Assembly: GCA_031082005.1 (NCBI GenBank)
Contig: JAVHLR010000001.1
Coordinates: 439,251-503,250 of the forward strand
DNA from: Patescibacteria group bacterium
GTDB lineage: Bacteria; Patescibacteriota; Patescibacteriia; 2-12-FULL-60-25
DNA: 64,000 nt
Reading direction: 5' to 3'
Below are positions 7,612 to 16,046 of this stretch, in pieces. Every line of letters begins with the position of its first letter. The first letter of the stretch is position 1. The translations under genes were made by a program, and so were the position numbers. The notes below the pieces were generated by a model. It was given only the letters and a program-made list of their open reading frames with translations, searched no databases and was not told where the DNA came from.

Positions 7612-8961
7612 CTACAAGCCGCACGCCCTCAAAGCCTCTTCCAACGTCGCGGCCTCAACCGTTTTTATGCCGTCGACGGATTTTTTGATTTGCCCTTTGG
7701 GCAATATTGCGTGGTCAAACCCCATCCTCTTGAATTCCTTCAGTCTTAACTCCGGTAAGGCGACCGGTCTAAGCTCTCCGCCTAATCCGACTTCGCCGAA
7801 CAGACCCAGGCGCGGATTCAGCGGTACGTTTTTTGTAGCGCTGGCGATCGCGGCGACTAGCGCCAAATCAGCGCTCGGATCTCGTGCGTCCAGACCGCCC
7901 GCTGCATTCGCATAGACATCTTTTTCCAGAGCATTCACCCCGGCACGACGTGCCAAGACAGCCAAGAGCATCCCCAAACGACTGGTATCCACGCCAGTAG
8001 CTCTACGGACCGGTGTGCCATAACCCGCAGGATTCGTCAGGGCCTGGATCTCGAGCAACATCGGCCGCTGCCCTTGTATCAAGCACGTAACGGCAGACCC
8101 AGGGATACCGGACAACCTGTGCTGCAACAATTCCTGTGATGGATCAGTGACTGTCTCCAACCCCTTTTCCGTCATGGTCAATAATGCGCTCTGGTCCGTC
8201 GGACCGAAGCGGTGTTTGAGCGCACGCAGGATGCGATAGCGATGTTCGTGGTCGCCTTCGAGGAAAAGTACGCTGTCCACCAGGTGCTCCAGCACGCGCG
8301 GTCCGGCTACATCGCCATCCTTGGTCACTTGGCCGACCAGCATGAGCGGCGTGCCGCATTTCTTGGCTGCTTCCGTCAGTATCGCTGAACCTGCTTTGAC
8401 CTGCGTGACGCTCCCAGGTTCTCCGTTCATGTCGGGCGTGCGCAAGGTCTGCACCGAGTCCACGATGGTCAGATCAGGTTTTTCTTTTTCGATCGTCGCC
8501 GCGATCGTCGGAACATCTGTCAGGTCAAGAAAAAAAAGCGTAGCTGGAAGCTGGGGTGCGAGCCGAATCAAGCGGCGATGGATTTGGGCAGGTGATTCTT
8601 CTCCCGTTACGTAGATAATTTTTTTTCCGCTGGTCGCCAAGGCGATAGCAGCCTGCGCGAGAAGAGTGGATTTGCCGATGCCCGGCTCGCCGGCAAGGAG
8701 CGTGACTGAACCTTGCACGAGCCCTCCCAGCACTTCATCCAATGCGCTGACTCCGGTGAGCTCGCTTTTGGCCGATTGTGCGCTGTGTCCTTTGAATTGC
8801 TTGATCTCACCAGGTTTGCCTGCTGTCCTTGGGCTAGAGACTTCGGCTGTCTCCGTCGCTTCCTTGAGCGACCCCCAAGCTCCGCATTCAGAACAGCGCC
8901 CCGACCATTTCAGGGTCTGGGCGTCGCATTTTGAGCAGGTAAAGATGGTTTTTTGATTCAT
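7612..8961 (-). CDS. radA: DNA repair protein RadA (Sms)
   Basis: A 449-aa protein when started at 8961 (MNQKTIFTCSKC). The longer start at 8997 would overlap the upstream stop. An AGAAGG lies immediately before the ATG. Domains in order: a four-Cys zinc finger (Cys 9, 12, 23, 26), a RecA-like ATPase with Walker A GEPGIGKST and Walker B LTIVDS, the RadA-specific KHRFG motif (usually KNRFG), and a C-terminal Lon-protease-like domain without catalytic residues. RadA promotes branch migration in recombination. The start lies 5 nt after the stop of the upstream pilin-like gene, so the two are probably cotranscribed. Confidence 0.95.
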   Translation of the reverse strand: MNQKTIFTCSKCDAQTLKWSGRCSECGAWGSLKEATETAEVSSPRTAGKPGEIKQFKGHSAQSAKSELTGVSALDEVLGGLVQGSVTLLAGEPGIGKSTLLAQAAIALATSGKKIIYVTGEESPAQIHRRLIRLAPQLPATLFFLDLTDVPTIAATIEKEKPDLTIVDSVQTLRTPDMNGEPGSVTQVKAGSAILTEAAKKCGTPLMLVGQVTKDGDVAGPRVLEHLVDSVLFLEGDHEHRYRILRALKHRFGPTDQSALLTMTEKGLETVTDPSQELLQHRLSGIPGSAVTCLIQGQRPMLLEIQALTNPAGYGTPVRRATGVDTSRLGMLLAVLARRAGVNALEKDVYANAAGGLDARDPSADLALVAAIASATKNVPLNPRLGLFGEVGLGGELRPVALPELRLKEFKRMGFDHAILPKGQIKKSVDGIKTVEAATLEEALRACGL

Positions 8962-8966
8962 GCCTT

Positions 8967-10535
8967 CTATGGTTTCGGGAAAGTCAGCAGAGGGCACGGC
9001 TTTTTTGACTTTTTGGTGTCACAGCCTGCACCTTTTATGCCCAAACTCGATAAATATCCTATGCCACAACTCGCAGTACAGTTGATGAGGGGAACCAGCT
9101 TATCCTTATCTCCTTGCGCTTGGCTGTTGTGCAACTTTCTATCATCATTCATTTTCTCACAAGCCTCGCGGTCGTTGCCCCAATCGCCCCTACAGATTGT
9201 GAACCCGTCTGATTTCAAGGTCATGATTGGATTTTTTGGGTTACATGACCGTGTCATGGCCGCGCGTGCTGCAGATTGGGCGCTGGCTGATCCTGCATAG
9301 CCCGCCCACGCCCTATCAACGTCGCCAGGATCACCAGCCCCGGCTTCTTTAAGGATGACAAGTGACGTCCAGATGCCGGCGTATGGCTCATTCAGCTGCT
9401 GTGCGGTGAAACAAATCCCCCCGAATGATTTTGACGGGATGTCTTTGTTACACGATTTAGAAAATAATGTTGTTTGGCCTGGTCCGATACCGTGACTGAA
9501 ACGCCAGTCCAACCCAAGATCCGTTTTTGACGGATCCGGCACATCGTCGTTACGCGGTGCGCTAGCCTTACAGTTCTTGTAGTTTTGGATGCTCGCCTGT
9601 AGTTCCTCGCCGGTCGAACATTCGCCTTTTCCGCAAGTCTTGGTACATTTCGGAAACTTCACGTCCTTGTATGTCACGCCGCTCTCCAAGTATGCCCGAC
9701 CAGCACTTACCCAGTAATGGACCAGACTGCGATCCGGGGGATTGGTCCCCAAGAACCTATCTAATTGGCCTACTGCGTAAACGTATTCATCATGACCGAT
9801 GATGCCCGGTAACGCTAGACCGCCAGTCTCATAGTTCATGGCTACGATCGCATAACATGGATTCAGTCCAAGACGTTTCGAGATGATTACCGCACACTCG
9901 ACCATGGATTCGAGTGTCGGGATACCCACGCTATTCATTTTGAATTTACATTCCGAAGGATCATATCCGTAGCTTGACGAACCGGTCGGTGTTCCGGCTG
10001 ATTGCGTAATTTCTTTCCATTGAGCAGGGGACAACACGTCGAATTTTTCTGGCTGTACGTATTGGATCTCGATGGGCTTCAAGCTCTTGGAGAAGTTCGG
10101 TATCACCATGTTCAATAGCGTGTATGAGCCCATGACCAGCCCCAATCCAAAAAGTGCGTCCTTGATCTTTTCCTTGCCCTTCTGCACGTCTCCGCTTGTG
10201 GTTCCTATGATATAGAGAAACCCACCATAGACCAGCATGATTGCCGTAGCGATGAGGACGATCCCGATGAAATATTTAATTAGTGCGGTGATGTATTGGG
10301 CGAGGAAAGGGATGGCGATCTTTTCGTTCTGGGTGACTTGAATATCGCTTGAGAACGTCAAACCCGGTATCGGAACATTCAGTTTTGGGACTTCTGCCTG
10401 AAAGACTTGAGCTTCGTTCCCTTCGCCATTAGTGCTTGTGGTATCGGCCGCCACTACCGAGGCGGTCGCAAGAAATATTGAGGACAAAACAAAAATCGCC
10501 AAGAAGATGTTACTCGCTATGCGGCGTCCTACCAT
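8967..10535 (-). CDS. Pilin-like two-helix protein with a lysozyme/transglycosylase-like domain
   Basis: A 522-aa protein. It has a signal peptide (residues 1-30), then LNVPIPGLTFSSDI near residue 52, then two transmembrane helices at about 80-110 and 125-145 separated by KGKEKIKDALFG. This is the layout of T4SS/VirB2-type pilin domains. Residues about 195-450 form a Cys-rich extracellular domain with SMVECAVIISKRLGL, AMNYETGGLALPG and GIGPGQTTLF. The E in NYETGG and the later G-Q pattern fit the lysozyme-like SLT fold, although the usual ES is ET. It is one of three proteins in the window sharing the VPIPG motif and helix pair. It probably cuts peptidoglycan at the cell surface; the substrate is inferred. 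Confidence 0.7.
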   Translation of the reverse strand: MVGRRIASNIFLAIFVLSSIFLATASVVAADTTSTNGEGNEAQVFQAEVPKLNVPIPGLTFSSDIQVTQNEKIAIPFLAQYITALIKYFIGIVLIATAIMLVYGGFLYIIGTTSGDVQKGKEKIKDALFGLGLVMGSYTLLNMVIPNFSKSLKPIEIQYVQPEKFDVLSPAQWKEITQSAGTPTGSSSYGYDPSECKFKMNSVGIPTLESMVECAVIISKRLGLNPCYAIVAMNYETGGLALPGIIGHDEYVYAVGQLDRFLGTNPPDRSLVHYWVSAGRAYLESGVTYKDVKFPKCTKTCGKGECSTGEELQASIQNYKNCKASAPRNDDVPDPSKTDLGLDWRFSHGIGPGQTTLFSKSCNKDIPSKSFGGICFTAQQLNEPYAGIWTSLVILKEAGAGDPGDVDRAWAGYAGSASAQSAARAAMTRSCNPKNPIMTLKSDGFTICRGDWGNDREACEKMNDDRKLHNSQAQGDKDKLVPLINCTASCGIGYLSSLGIKGAGCDTKKSKKPCPLLTFPKP

Positions 10536-10545
10536 AATCGGACTT

Positions 10546-10551
10546 ATTATA
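10546..10551 (-). promoter_or_regulatory. -10 box of a near-leaderless gene
   Basis: TATAAT on the minus strand ends 10 nt before the ATG at 10535, with no SD site between. Confidence 0.5.
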
Positions 10552-10612
10552 TGCAGTGGTGGTTATTTTGGCTATCTTGTGCAATGTTGCTATTATGGCA
10601 TCGCATGGCGCT

Positions 10613-12070
10613 ATGTCATCCCGCTTCTTCAGGCTGAAATCGTTAGTTTCACTTATCGTATTGGGTCTACCGCTATTTTTCGGCTTCGCCGTGGAAGCTC
10701 GCGCTGCTGATGATTTCTTCGCTCCGAAACTCTACGTCCCGATACCCGGATTTTCTTTCAACGATTATAAGATAACCAAGACCAGCCGGCAGCTAAGCAT
10801 CCCGTATCTCGGGGCGTATATCAGCGGTTGGTATAGGTTCATCCTGGCGATCGGGCTGATCGCTACGGCAATCATGATAACGTATGGCGGTTTCCTGTAT
10901 ATCGCCGGTGCGGAAGCAGGGACTGTTGCCAAGGGTAAAGAAAAGATCAAGGATGCTCTGATCGGTCTGGTTTTCTTGTTGAGCGCCCATACTCTGCTGA
11001 CCATGGTCAACCCGAACGCATCGACGCTAAAGCCGGTCACTGTCGGTTACATCGATCCTGATTACTACCAATTTGCGGTCGCGGGGGATACTGACCCAAA
11101 TGACCAAGTGGATCTGAAGGAGTTCTACAGCCGTGGAAATAGCGCGGCCGTTCCCGCTCCGCTGCCCGATCCTGGTGCATCGCTAGCCCAAGGAGGTACT
11201 CCTGCGAGCTCCGGAGTCCCTAGGGACGGCGTGAACCGTGGGCAAAACCAAGGCTGCGTTCAGTCTCCTTTCTATAAGTTGCCGGCCCCAGCGTGTTCTG
11301 GGCGAGACGCGTGTTATCAGAAATACTGTGTCCAAAAATCTACCGATTATCCTGCTGGCTTGGTAAAAGACAGCGACCTGAAAAAATTCGATGATTTATA
11401 TCCTGGAATAAAAGACATTAAAACGCTCCGTCTTTGCAGTACCCAGCTTAGGGAATTTAATGATGGGATGATCAGCACGACGGGTTTGTTCTTCAACTGC
11501 ATGCATCCGGCTGGGATGGGTTTGATTCCGGAAGTCCACGACGCCTTGGTTAAGGCGGGTCAGATCGCAAAATCCAAGGGATATTATCTGAATGTATTCG
11601 ATGCAACACGAACCATGCAGACCATGGTTAGTGCATTTTGCCAACGGGCCGGAGAAGCCATCGCGAACGGGGACAAGGGCCAGGGCGGGTTGGCATTGCC
11701 CGGAGCTTCTCCTCACCAGATCGGAATCGCGGTTGACCTGGCCTTGGCACGCCAAAACGACAAGTGGACCAAAGGTGGCAAACCAAAGCAGATAACGGGC
11801 GGACCTCCGGTGTGTAACGCTAAAAGCGGCAACAACCAAGTCGATAATGCTGTGACTGTCGATGGCTTTAAAGGGTTAGAGAACCAAAAAATCATGGACG
11901 ACATCATGGCCGAAGCGGGGTTTAGGCGCATGTGCGGTGAGACATGGCACTTCGATCACTATAAAGGCGTCTATAACAACGATTGCTATGTGTGTGCCTT
12001 CCCTCCAAATCCTTCACGGAGCGAAGCTTCAAACCCTGCCTGCGCACCAAAGTTTTGGCCTAAGAAATAA
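10613..12070 (+). CDS. Pilin-like two-helix protein with an M15 D,D-carboxypeptidase domain
   Basis: A 485-aa protein. The start at 10613 (MSSRFFRLKSL) gives a clean signal peptide ending AEARA-like; a longer frame begins at 10556. LYVPIPGFSFNDYK is followed by two transmembrane helices around KGKEKIKDALIG, matching the two neighbouring paralogues. The C-terminal domain (about 230-485) has the zinc ligands of VanY-type M15 peptidases: H-Q-I-G-I-A-V-D and E-T-W-H-F-D-H. It also has several Cys pairs. It should trim D-Ala from peptidoglycan stem peptides on the outer face of the membrane. It is divergent from the transglycosylase-like paralogue. Confidence 0.82.
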   Translation: MSSRFFRLKSLVSLIVLGLPLFFGFAVEARAADDFFAPKLYVPIPGFSFNDYKITKTSRQLSIPYLGAYISGWYRFILAIGLIATAIMITYGGFLYIAGAEAGTVAKGKEKIKDALIGLVFLLSAHTLLTMVNPNASTLKPVTVGYIDPDYYQFAVAGDTDPNDQVDLKEFYSRGNSAAVPAPLPDPGASLAQGGTPASSGVPRDGVNRGQNQGCVQSPFYKLPAPACSGRDACYQKYCVQKSTDYPAGLVKDSDLKKFDDLYPGIKDIKTLRLCSTQLREFNDGMISTTGLFFNCMHPAGMGLIPEVHDALVKAGQIAKSKGYYLNVFDATRTMQTMVSAFCQRAGEAIANGDKGQGGLALPGASPHQIGIAVDLALARQNDKWTKGGKPKQITGGPPVCNAKSGNNQVDNAVTVDGFKGLENQKIMDDIMAEAGFRRMCGETWHFDHYKGVYNNDCYVCAFPPNPSRSEASNPACAPKFWPKK

Positions 12071-12097
12071 TCGTTCTGAATCAAGAGATATTGCTAC

Positions 12098-12120
12098 AAC
12101 CCCGGGTTCATCCCGGGGTT
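12098..12120. terminator. Hairpin between convergent genes
   Basis: AACCCCGGG / CCCGGGGTT with loop TTCAT, between the convergent M15 and FGE-like genes. It is symmetrical enough to act in both directions. Confidence 0.6.
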
Positions 12121-12169
12121 TGTGTTATTTCGTTGTTCTGTGCCCTTCCGTCGACTCGAACGCCCTCTA

Positions 12170-14059
12170 TCAAGGCTTCAGATACATGCAGCAACGGAAA
12201 CCATTCTCAAATGCTCTCCAGCCTCCGACCGGGTGAACGCTGCCCCAGGTGACGCTGCAGGAAGGTTCGGCAGAAGTGTTGGCTAAGTGGGCGATAGGGG
12301 AATAGTAGAATCCGATCCAAGTGTAGGGCTTGGCTCCTCCGATAGCCTGACCTTTAGCGACTCGCTGTTGCAGCGTCATCGTTGATCCGGTTTTGCTGAC
12401 GACGATCTCCTGGATATTCGCTGTCATGTCGTACACGCCTTCTGCAGTCACGCAACTCGTGCGCGTGCCGCTTGGTTCCGCTTTATTCAGCCTAGTCACC
12501 TCCGTGCGCATCGCTTCGAGTTGTTTAAGCTTGTTCTCCATCGATTTAGCCTTCGAGGCATCGCCTTGTTCCTTCAGTTTTTCTACCTCTTCAATCACAT
12601 TCTTCTTGAAGTCAGGATTCAACGTGCTGAATTTCGGGTCGATAGTATAGAGAGAATAAATCTTCGAGAAGTTCGGTCCGCCGGTTGATGCCACTGTGTC
12701 GTAATTGCACAGACCGGGCTCTTTGCCTCCTGCTTTGACCTTCCAAGTGTCCTTTACCCCCGCGCTCACCCAAAGCCCTGGAATGAATTTTGGCCCGTAG
12801 CCGTAAGTGTTTTCTCCCTTCGGTCCTTTGCAGGCGCGGACCCACTCCTGTATGTTGCACAGTCTTTTGCCTCTTTCCGCGCAATACCAGTCGGCTTCGA
12901 ATTCAGATACCCCGTTCAGCGGAACGGCGCCCTGCTTGTTCGGCGCTTCGTACCTGTCGATACAGAACGATTGGACGTTTTCTTTTGTTTTTGCTTCGTA
13001 ATCAGCGCTATACGGGATCGCGACCATGTCTTCGGGGCATTGACCCTGGGCAATCAAGTTGCCTCTTTCGTCAGTCACTAGGCCACCTGGAACGACGGTT
13101 CCTTGCGGCTGTTCTCCGGGAGCGGAGGGTGCGCCTATGACGTCAGGTTTCGTCGCTACTGTCGAAGTCACGACTTGTCCGCCAGGAGTCTCGATGATGT
13201 CCACAGTCTCGATCTGTTCGCTGGGTTGGGCTTGAGATGATTTGGCGACGCGTTCGAATTCAGCTTCCGGCGAACAGATGGCGTCTTGCTTATCGACGAC
13301 TTTGACCGACAGGACTTTTAATGTCGTTGTTGCTGGATTAGCGAACTTCAGGATGGTCATGACGGAGAAGACGAGGATCAAGCCGATGATCGCTCCGGCG
13401 ATTTTTTCTTTGCCCGAGCTTATGCTTTTTGATGTCGCGCCTAGTATGTACAGGAAGCCGCCGTACACGATGACGATGGAAGCTGCGATGAGTGACAGGG
13501 CGATGACGTAGTTATACATCGCACTGATGTATTGGCTCAAAAAAGGCAGGTTTATCTTGCCGTCGATCGGCATTATTCCGGTAGAAAAAGTCAGCCCGGG
13601 TATCGGTACGCCGAGTTTCGGAGTTATGGTCGGCTCGGCTTGAGGAGGCGTCTCGGGGCAGGTTATTTCACTCTTCATGCCGGGTACCTTGTCGATCCCG
13701 CAACATTTATTCCTAAGGGGAGTATTGCCGACGCAGGCTCCGATCTCTTTGCCTGCGATAGATTCGATGCAGACACCTGCGCAGATGCCGCCGTTCCTTT
13801 TGCACAATGCCTCATCCCATTTGGTCGGATCCTTGATCGTGTCCTGATTAGGTACGCAGCAGGCGCTATTGATCGCCAGGCCTATGCACAGACCGGAGAA
13901 GCCAAAGCCTTGCTCGCAGCTCTCGCTGATCCTGTTGCAGCTTCCGCCTAAATCTTTACACTCCTGCTCGCTTATGGCAAAAACCGGGCTGATGATCAAA
14001 AATATCCCCGCATAAGTGGCCAGGACAGCTGCCGAAACCAGTTGCCGGATATTCCGCAT
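12170..14059 (-). CDS. Cys-rich pilin-like protein with a formylglycine-enzyme (FGE-sulfatase) domain
   Basis: A 629-aa protein. It has a signal peptide (1-28), then two Cys-rich repeats of about 45 residues each (ECKDLGG.C...C...C...CC and LCKRNGG.C..C...C...CC). LGVPIPGLTFSTGI and two transmembrane helices around SGKEKIAGAIIG follow. The C-terminal domain (about 335-629) follows the FGE/SUMF pattern: CIDRYEAPN, GVSEFEADWYCAERGKRLC, EWVRACKGPKG, GVYDMTANIQEIV and GFRCC. In other bacteria this fold makes formylglycine, hydroxylates or binds ligands (sugar/lipid), so the activity here is open. The gene is last in an operon with a DsbA-like gene 1 nt upstream, which suits its many cysteines. 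Confidence 0.8.
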   Translation of the reverse strand: MRNIRQLVSAAVLATYAGIFLIISPVFAISEQECKDLGGSCNRISESCEQGFGFSGLCIGLAINSACCVPNQDTIKDPTKWDEALCKRNGGICAGVCIESIAGKEIGACVGNTPLRNKCCGIDKVPGMKSEITCPETPPQAEPTITPKLGVPIPGLTFSTGIMPIDGKINLPFLSQYISAMYNYVIALSLIAASIVIVYGGFLYILGATSKSISSGKEKIAGAIIGLILVFSVMTILKFANPATTTLKVLSVKVVDKQDAICSPEAEFERVAKSSQAQPSEQIETVDIIETPGGQVVTSTVATKPDVIGAPSAPGEQPQGTVVPGGLVTDERGNLIAQGQCPEDMVAIPYSADYEAKTKENVQSFCIDRYEAPNKQGAVPLNGVSEFEADWYCAERGKRLCNIQEWVRACKGPKGENTYGYGPKFIPGLWVSAGVKDTWKVKAGGKEPGLCNYDTVASTGGPNFSKIYSLYTIDPKFSTLNPDFKKNVIEEVEKLKEQGDASKAKSMENKLKQLEAMRTEVTRLNKAEPSGTRTSCVTAEGVYDMTANIQEIVVSKTGSTMTLQQRVAKGQAIGGAKPYTWIGFYYSPIAHLANTSAEPSCSVTWGSVHPVGGWRAFENGFRCCMYLKP

Positions 14060-14060
14060 A

Positions 14061-14750
14061 TCAAGATCCCATGAACTCCTTTATCTTCTTGTCCAAATCG
14101 TTCGGGGGAAGGTAGCTTGCGTAGGCATCTGTGCCGATGAAGAACACCGGCGTCGTAGTGACACCATCAGAACGCGCCAAGTCCGCATTCGTCTTTATCT
14201 CATCGACGAACTTCTGTTCGCGCATGCAGGTGGCGATCTGTGTCCTGTCCATTTTCAGTGAAGCCGTCAGGTAATCGAAGGATAGGCTCGTGACGCGCTG
14301 TTCCGCCATGAGGGCGTCATGGACTTCCCAGAATTTGCCTTGGATGCCGGCACAGAAGGCGTAAAGTGCGGCCTCCGAATCATATTTCGCTTTTTCATCA
14401 GGCAAATCGCGCCACACATAACGGACTTTGCCGCCGTATTTAGGCACGACGTCGGTGATCGATTTCTCGATCTTTTTGCATTCTTCGCAAGAGTAGCTCC
14501 CGAAGAGGATGACGGTGCCCGCGGCTTCCGGGCCACCGAAGCGCATGTGATCTGTCAACTGGACGGCCGGCGGCCGCATGCTGGACAGGCTTATCGTCTG
14601 CGGAATAGCCAGGTTCATGATGTCGAGAGGAGGTGATCCGGCCATGAACTGCGTCGTACTGGATTTGTACGCACTATATAAAAGCCATCCCGTCATTGCC
14701 GAGAAGGCCAGGACAAAGCAGATGACGATGAAGATCCTTTGCTTGTTCAT
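14061..14750 (-). CDS. DsbA-like thiol-disulfide oxidoreductase, membrane-anchored
   Basis: A 229-aa protein with one N-terminal helix (about 5-27) and a DsbA/thioredoxin_4 domain. The active site is C-E-E-C in SYSCEECKKIEKS, and the cis-Pro loop is TTTPVFFIG. It continues with the helical insert FWEVHDALMAEQ. It should introduce or shuffle disulfides outside the membrane. It lies 4 nt after the beta-propeller gene and 1 nt before the Cys-rich FGE-like protein, its likely client. Confidence 0.9.
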   Translation of the reverse strand: MNKQRIFIVICFVLAFSAMTGWLLYSAYKSSTTQFMAGSPPLDIMNLAIPQTISLSSMRPPAVQLTDHMRFGGPEAAGTVILFGSYSCEECKKIEKSITDVVPKYGGKVRYVWRDLPDEKAKYDSEAALYAFCAGIQGKFWEVHDALMAEQRVTSLSFDYLTASLKMDRTQIATCMREQKFVDEIKTNADLARSDGVTTTPVFFIGTDAYASYLPPNDLDKKIKEFMGS

Positions 14751-14754
14751 GTCT

Positions 14755-15993
14755 TTATTTGAGATCGTAGCTGAACAGTTTTCCCGTCGCTACGTCGGAA
14801 AAAATCATCTGACCGCCGTCATCCGTGATTACCGGGTTACCGATGGCATGGGTCAAGTCAGGCAGCATCAACTTCGTCGCGACGCCTGTATTGACGCTGA
14901 TGCGGTACACGTCGTCCGGCAATGTCTCGAATTCTTTACGCGATAAGGCCGCGTTGAACGGAAGATCCTGCGGCACCGCGCAATAGACCGTTTGGTCGTC
15001 GGACCAGGCACACTTGTCCGCCCACGTGTTCAGTTGGATGGCGCGTCGGTTCGCCCCCAAGGTGTTCGGCTCGCCAGAAATCACCCACAGAGTCGGCTTG
15101 TTGTTGCTCTCGTTGCCGAAAACGCTGTACATGATCTGCTTGCCGGTGGGGGACCAGTTGGGCAGGAATCCACGTCCCACCGTATAGATGGATTTGAAGT
15201 TTTCATGGTTCTGTCCCACGAAAATCACTTCTTGCTGGTTTTCTGCCTGGACTTGCCCGCGATCGGTGTAAGCGATGATCTGTCCGTGTGGAGCCCACGA
15301 AAGGAAGGCCGAGTCAGCATTGTTCCCTAGCGGTTCAAGGGCGCGCGCCTCTGTACCATCCGGGTTAGCCGTAATCAGAAAGCGGTTGTCCGCATCGACT
15401 CCCATGCTTTTCGATTCGAGTTTGCTGTCATTCGGGGCGAATTCGAACTCCTCCCAGTGCTTGGGTAAGACGACCTGTTTTTTCTCTTCGAAATTGTAGT
15501 AATAGTTGGTGCCATCAGGGAATTCCACCACCATTTCGTCTTTGGTATTCCCCCAATTCACGTTCTCTACATTGAAATATTGCTTGTCGCCCAGAAGCGT
15601 CACGCTTCCGTCGGCTCCGACCTTGTAGAATCTCCCGTCTTCCGGATTGTAGAATCTCGCGCCCGAACCGTCGGGCCTTGTCGTGACAGATTGCGTGACG
15701 CCATCATGCAGGAGACGGAGTTTAGTCGAGGCTTCCGGCAGGGCGCCGATGGCGCCTTCTCCCCCAGCCGCCCCCGGAGTCGTCGGTAGTTCACCTGGTT
15801 GCGTGGTCGTTGCTCCTGGGGTCGGTCCGCCCGTGCCTGCTGACGGCAAACCGCCTGTCAGTTCTGTCGGAGTCGTCGGCGTCGTCGGTGCTGTTCCAAG
15901 CCTGAAGAACAGATAGTACATGCCGTAACCCATGCCGATGGAGAAGATGATGAAGAAGACCGCGAAAAGTATTTTTTTGTTCCTGTCCGTCAT
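14755..15993 (-). CDS. Membrane-anchored TolB-like beta-propeller protein
   Basis: A 412-aa protein. One helix (8-30) is followed by a Thr/Pro/Gly-rich linker (30-80), then a propeller-like domain with WD/TolB-type repeats (NTKDEMVVEFPDGTNYYYNF, FLSWAPHGQIIAYTDRG, FLPNWSPTGKQIMYSVFGN, KCAWSDDQTVYCAVP). It is likely a scaffold of the surface assembly encoded around it. A -10 box lies 10 nt before the start. Confidence 0.75.
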   Translation of the reverse strand: MTDRNKKILFAVFFIIFSIGMGYGMYYLFFRLGTAPTTPTTPTELTGGLPSAGTGGPTPGATTTQPGELPTTPGAAGGEGAIGALPEASTKLRLLHDGVTQSVTTRPDGSGARFYNPEDGRFYKVGADGSVTLLGDKQYFNVENVNWGNTKDEMVVEFPDGTNYYYNFEEKKQVVLPKHWEEFEFAPNDSKLESKSMGVDADNRFLITANPDGTEARALEPLGNNADSAFLSWAPHGQIIAYTDRGQVQAENQQEVIFVGQNHENFKSIYTVGRGFLPNWSPTGKQIMYSVFGNESNNKPTLWVISGEPNTLGANRRAIQLNTWADKCAWSDDQTVYCAVPQDLPFNAALSRKEFETLPDDVYRISVNTGVATKLMLPDLTHAIGNPVITDDGGQMIFSDVATGKLFSYDLK

Positions 15994-16003
15994 AGATTTA
16001 ACT

Positions 16004-16009
16004 ATTATA
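16004..16009 (-). promoter_or_regulatory. -10 box of a near-leaderless gene
   Basis: TATAAT on the minus strand ends 10 nt before the ATG at 15993; no SD site. Confidence 0.5.
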
Positions 16010-16046
16010 GCCGGATTGAATGATGATTGATAGTGATTCCCCGTCG

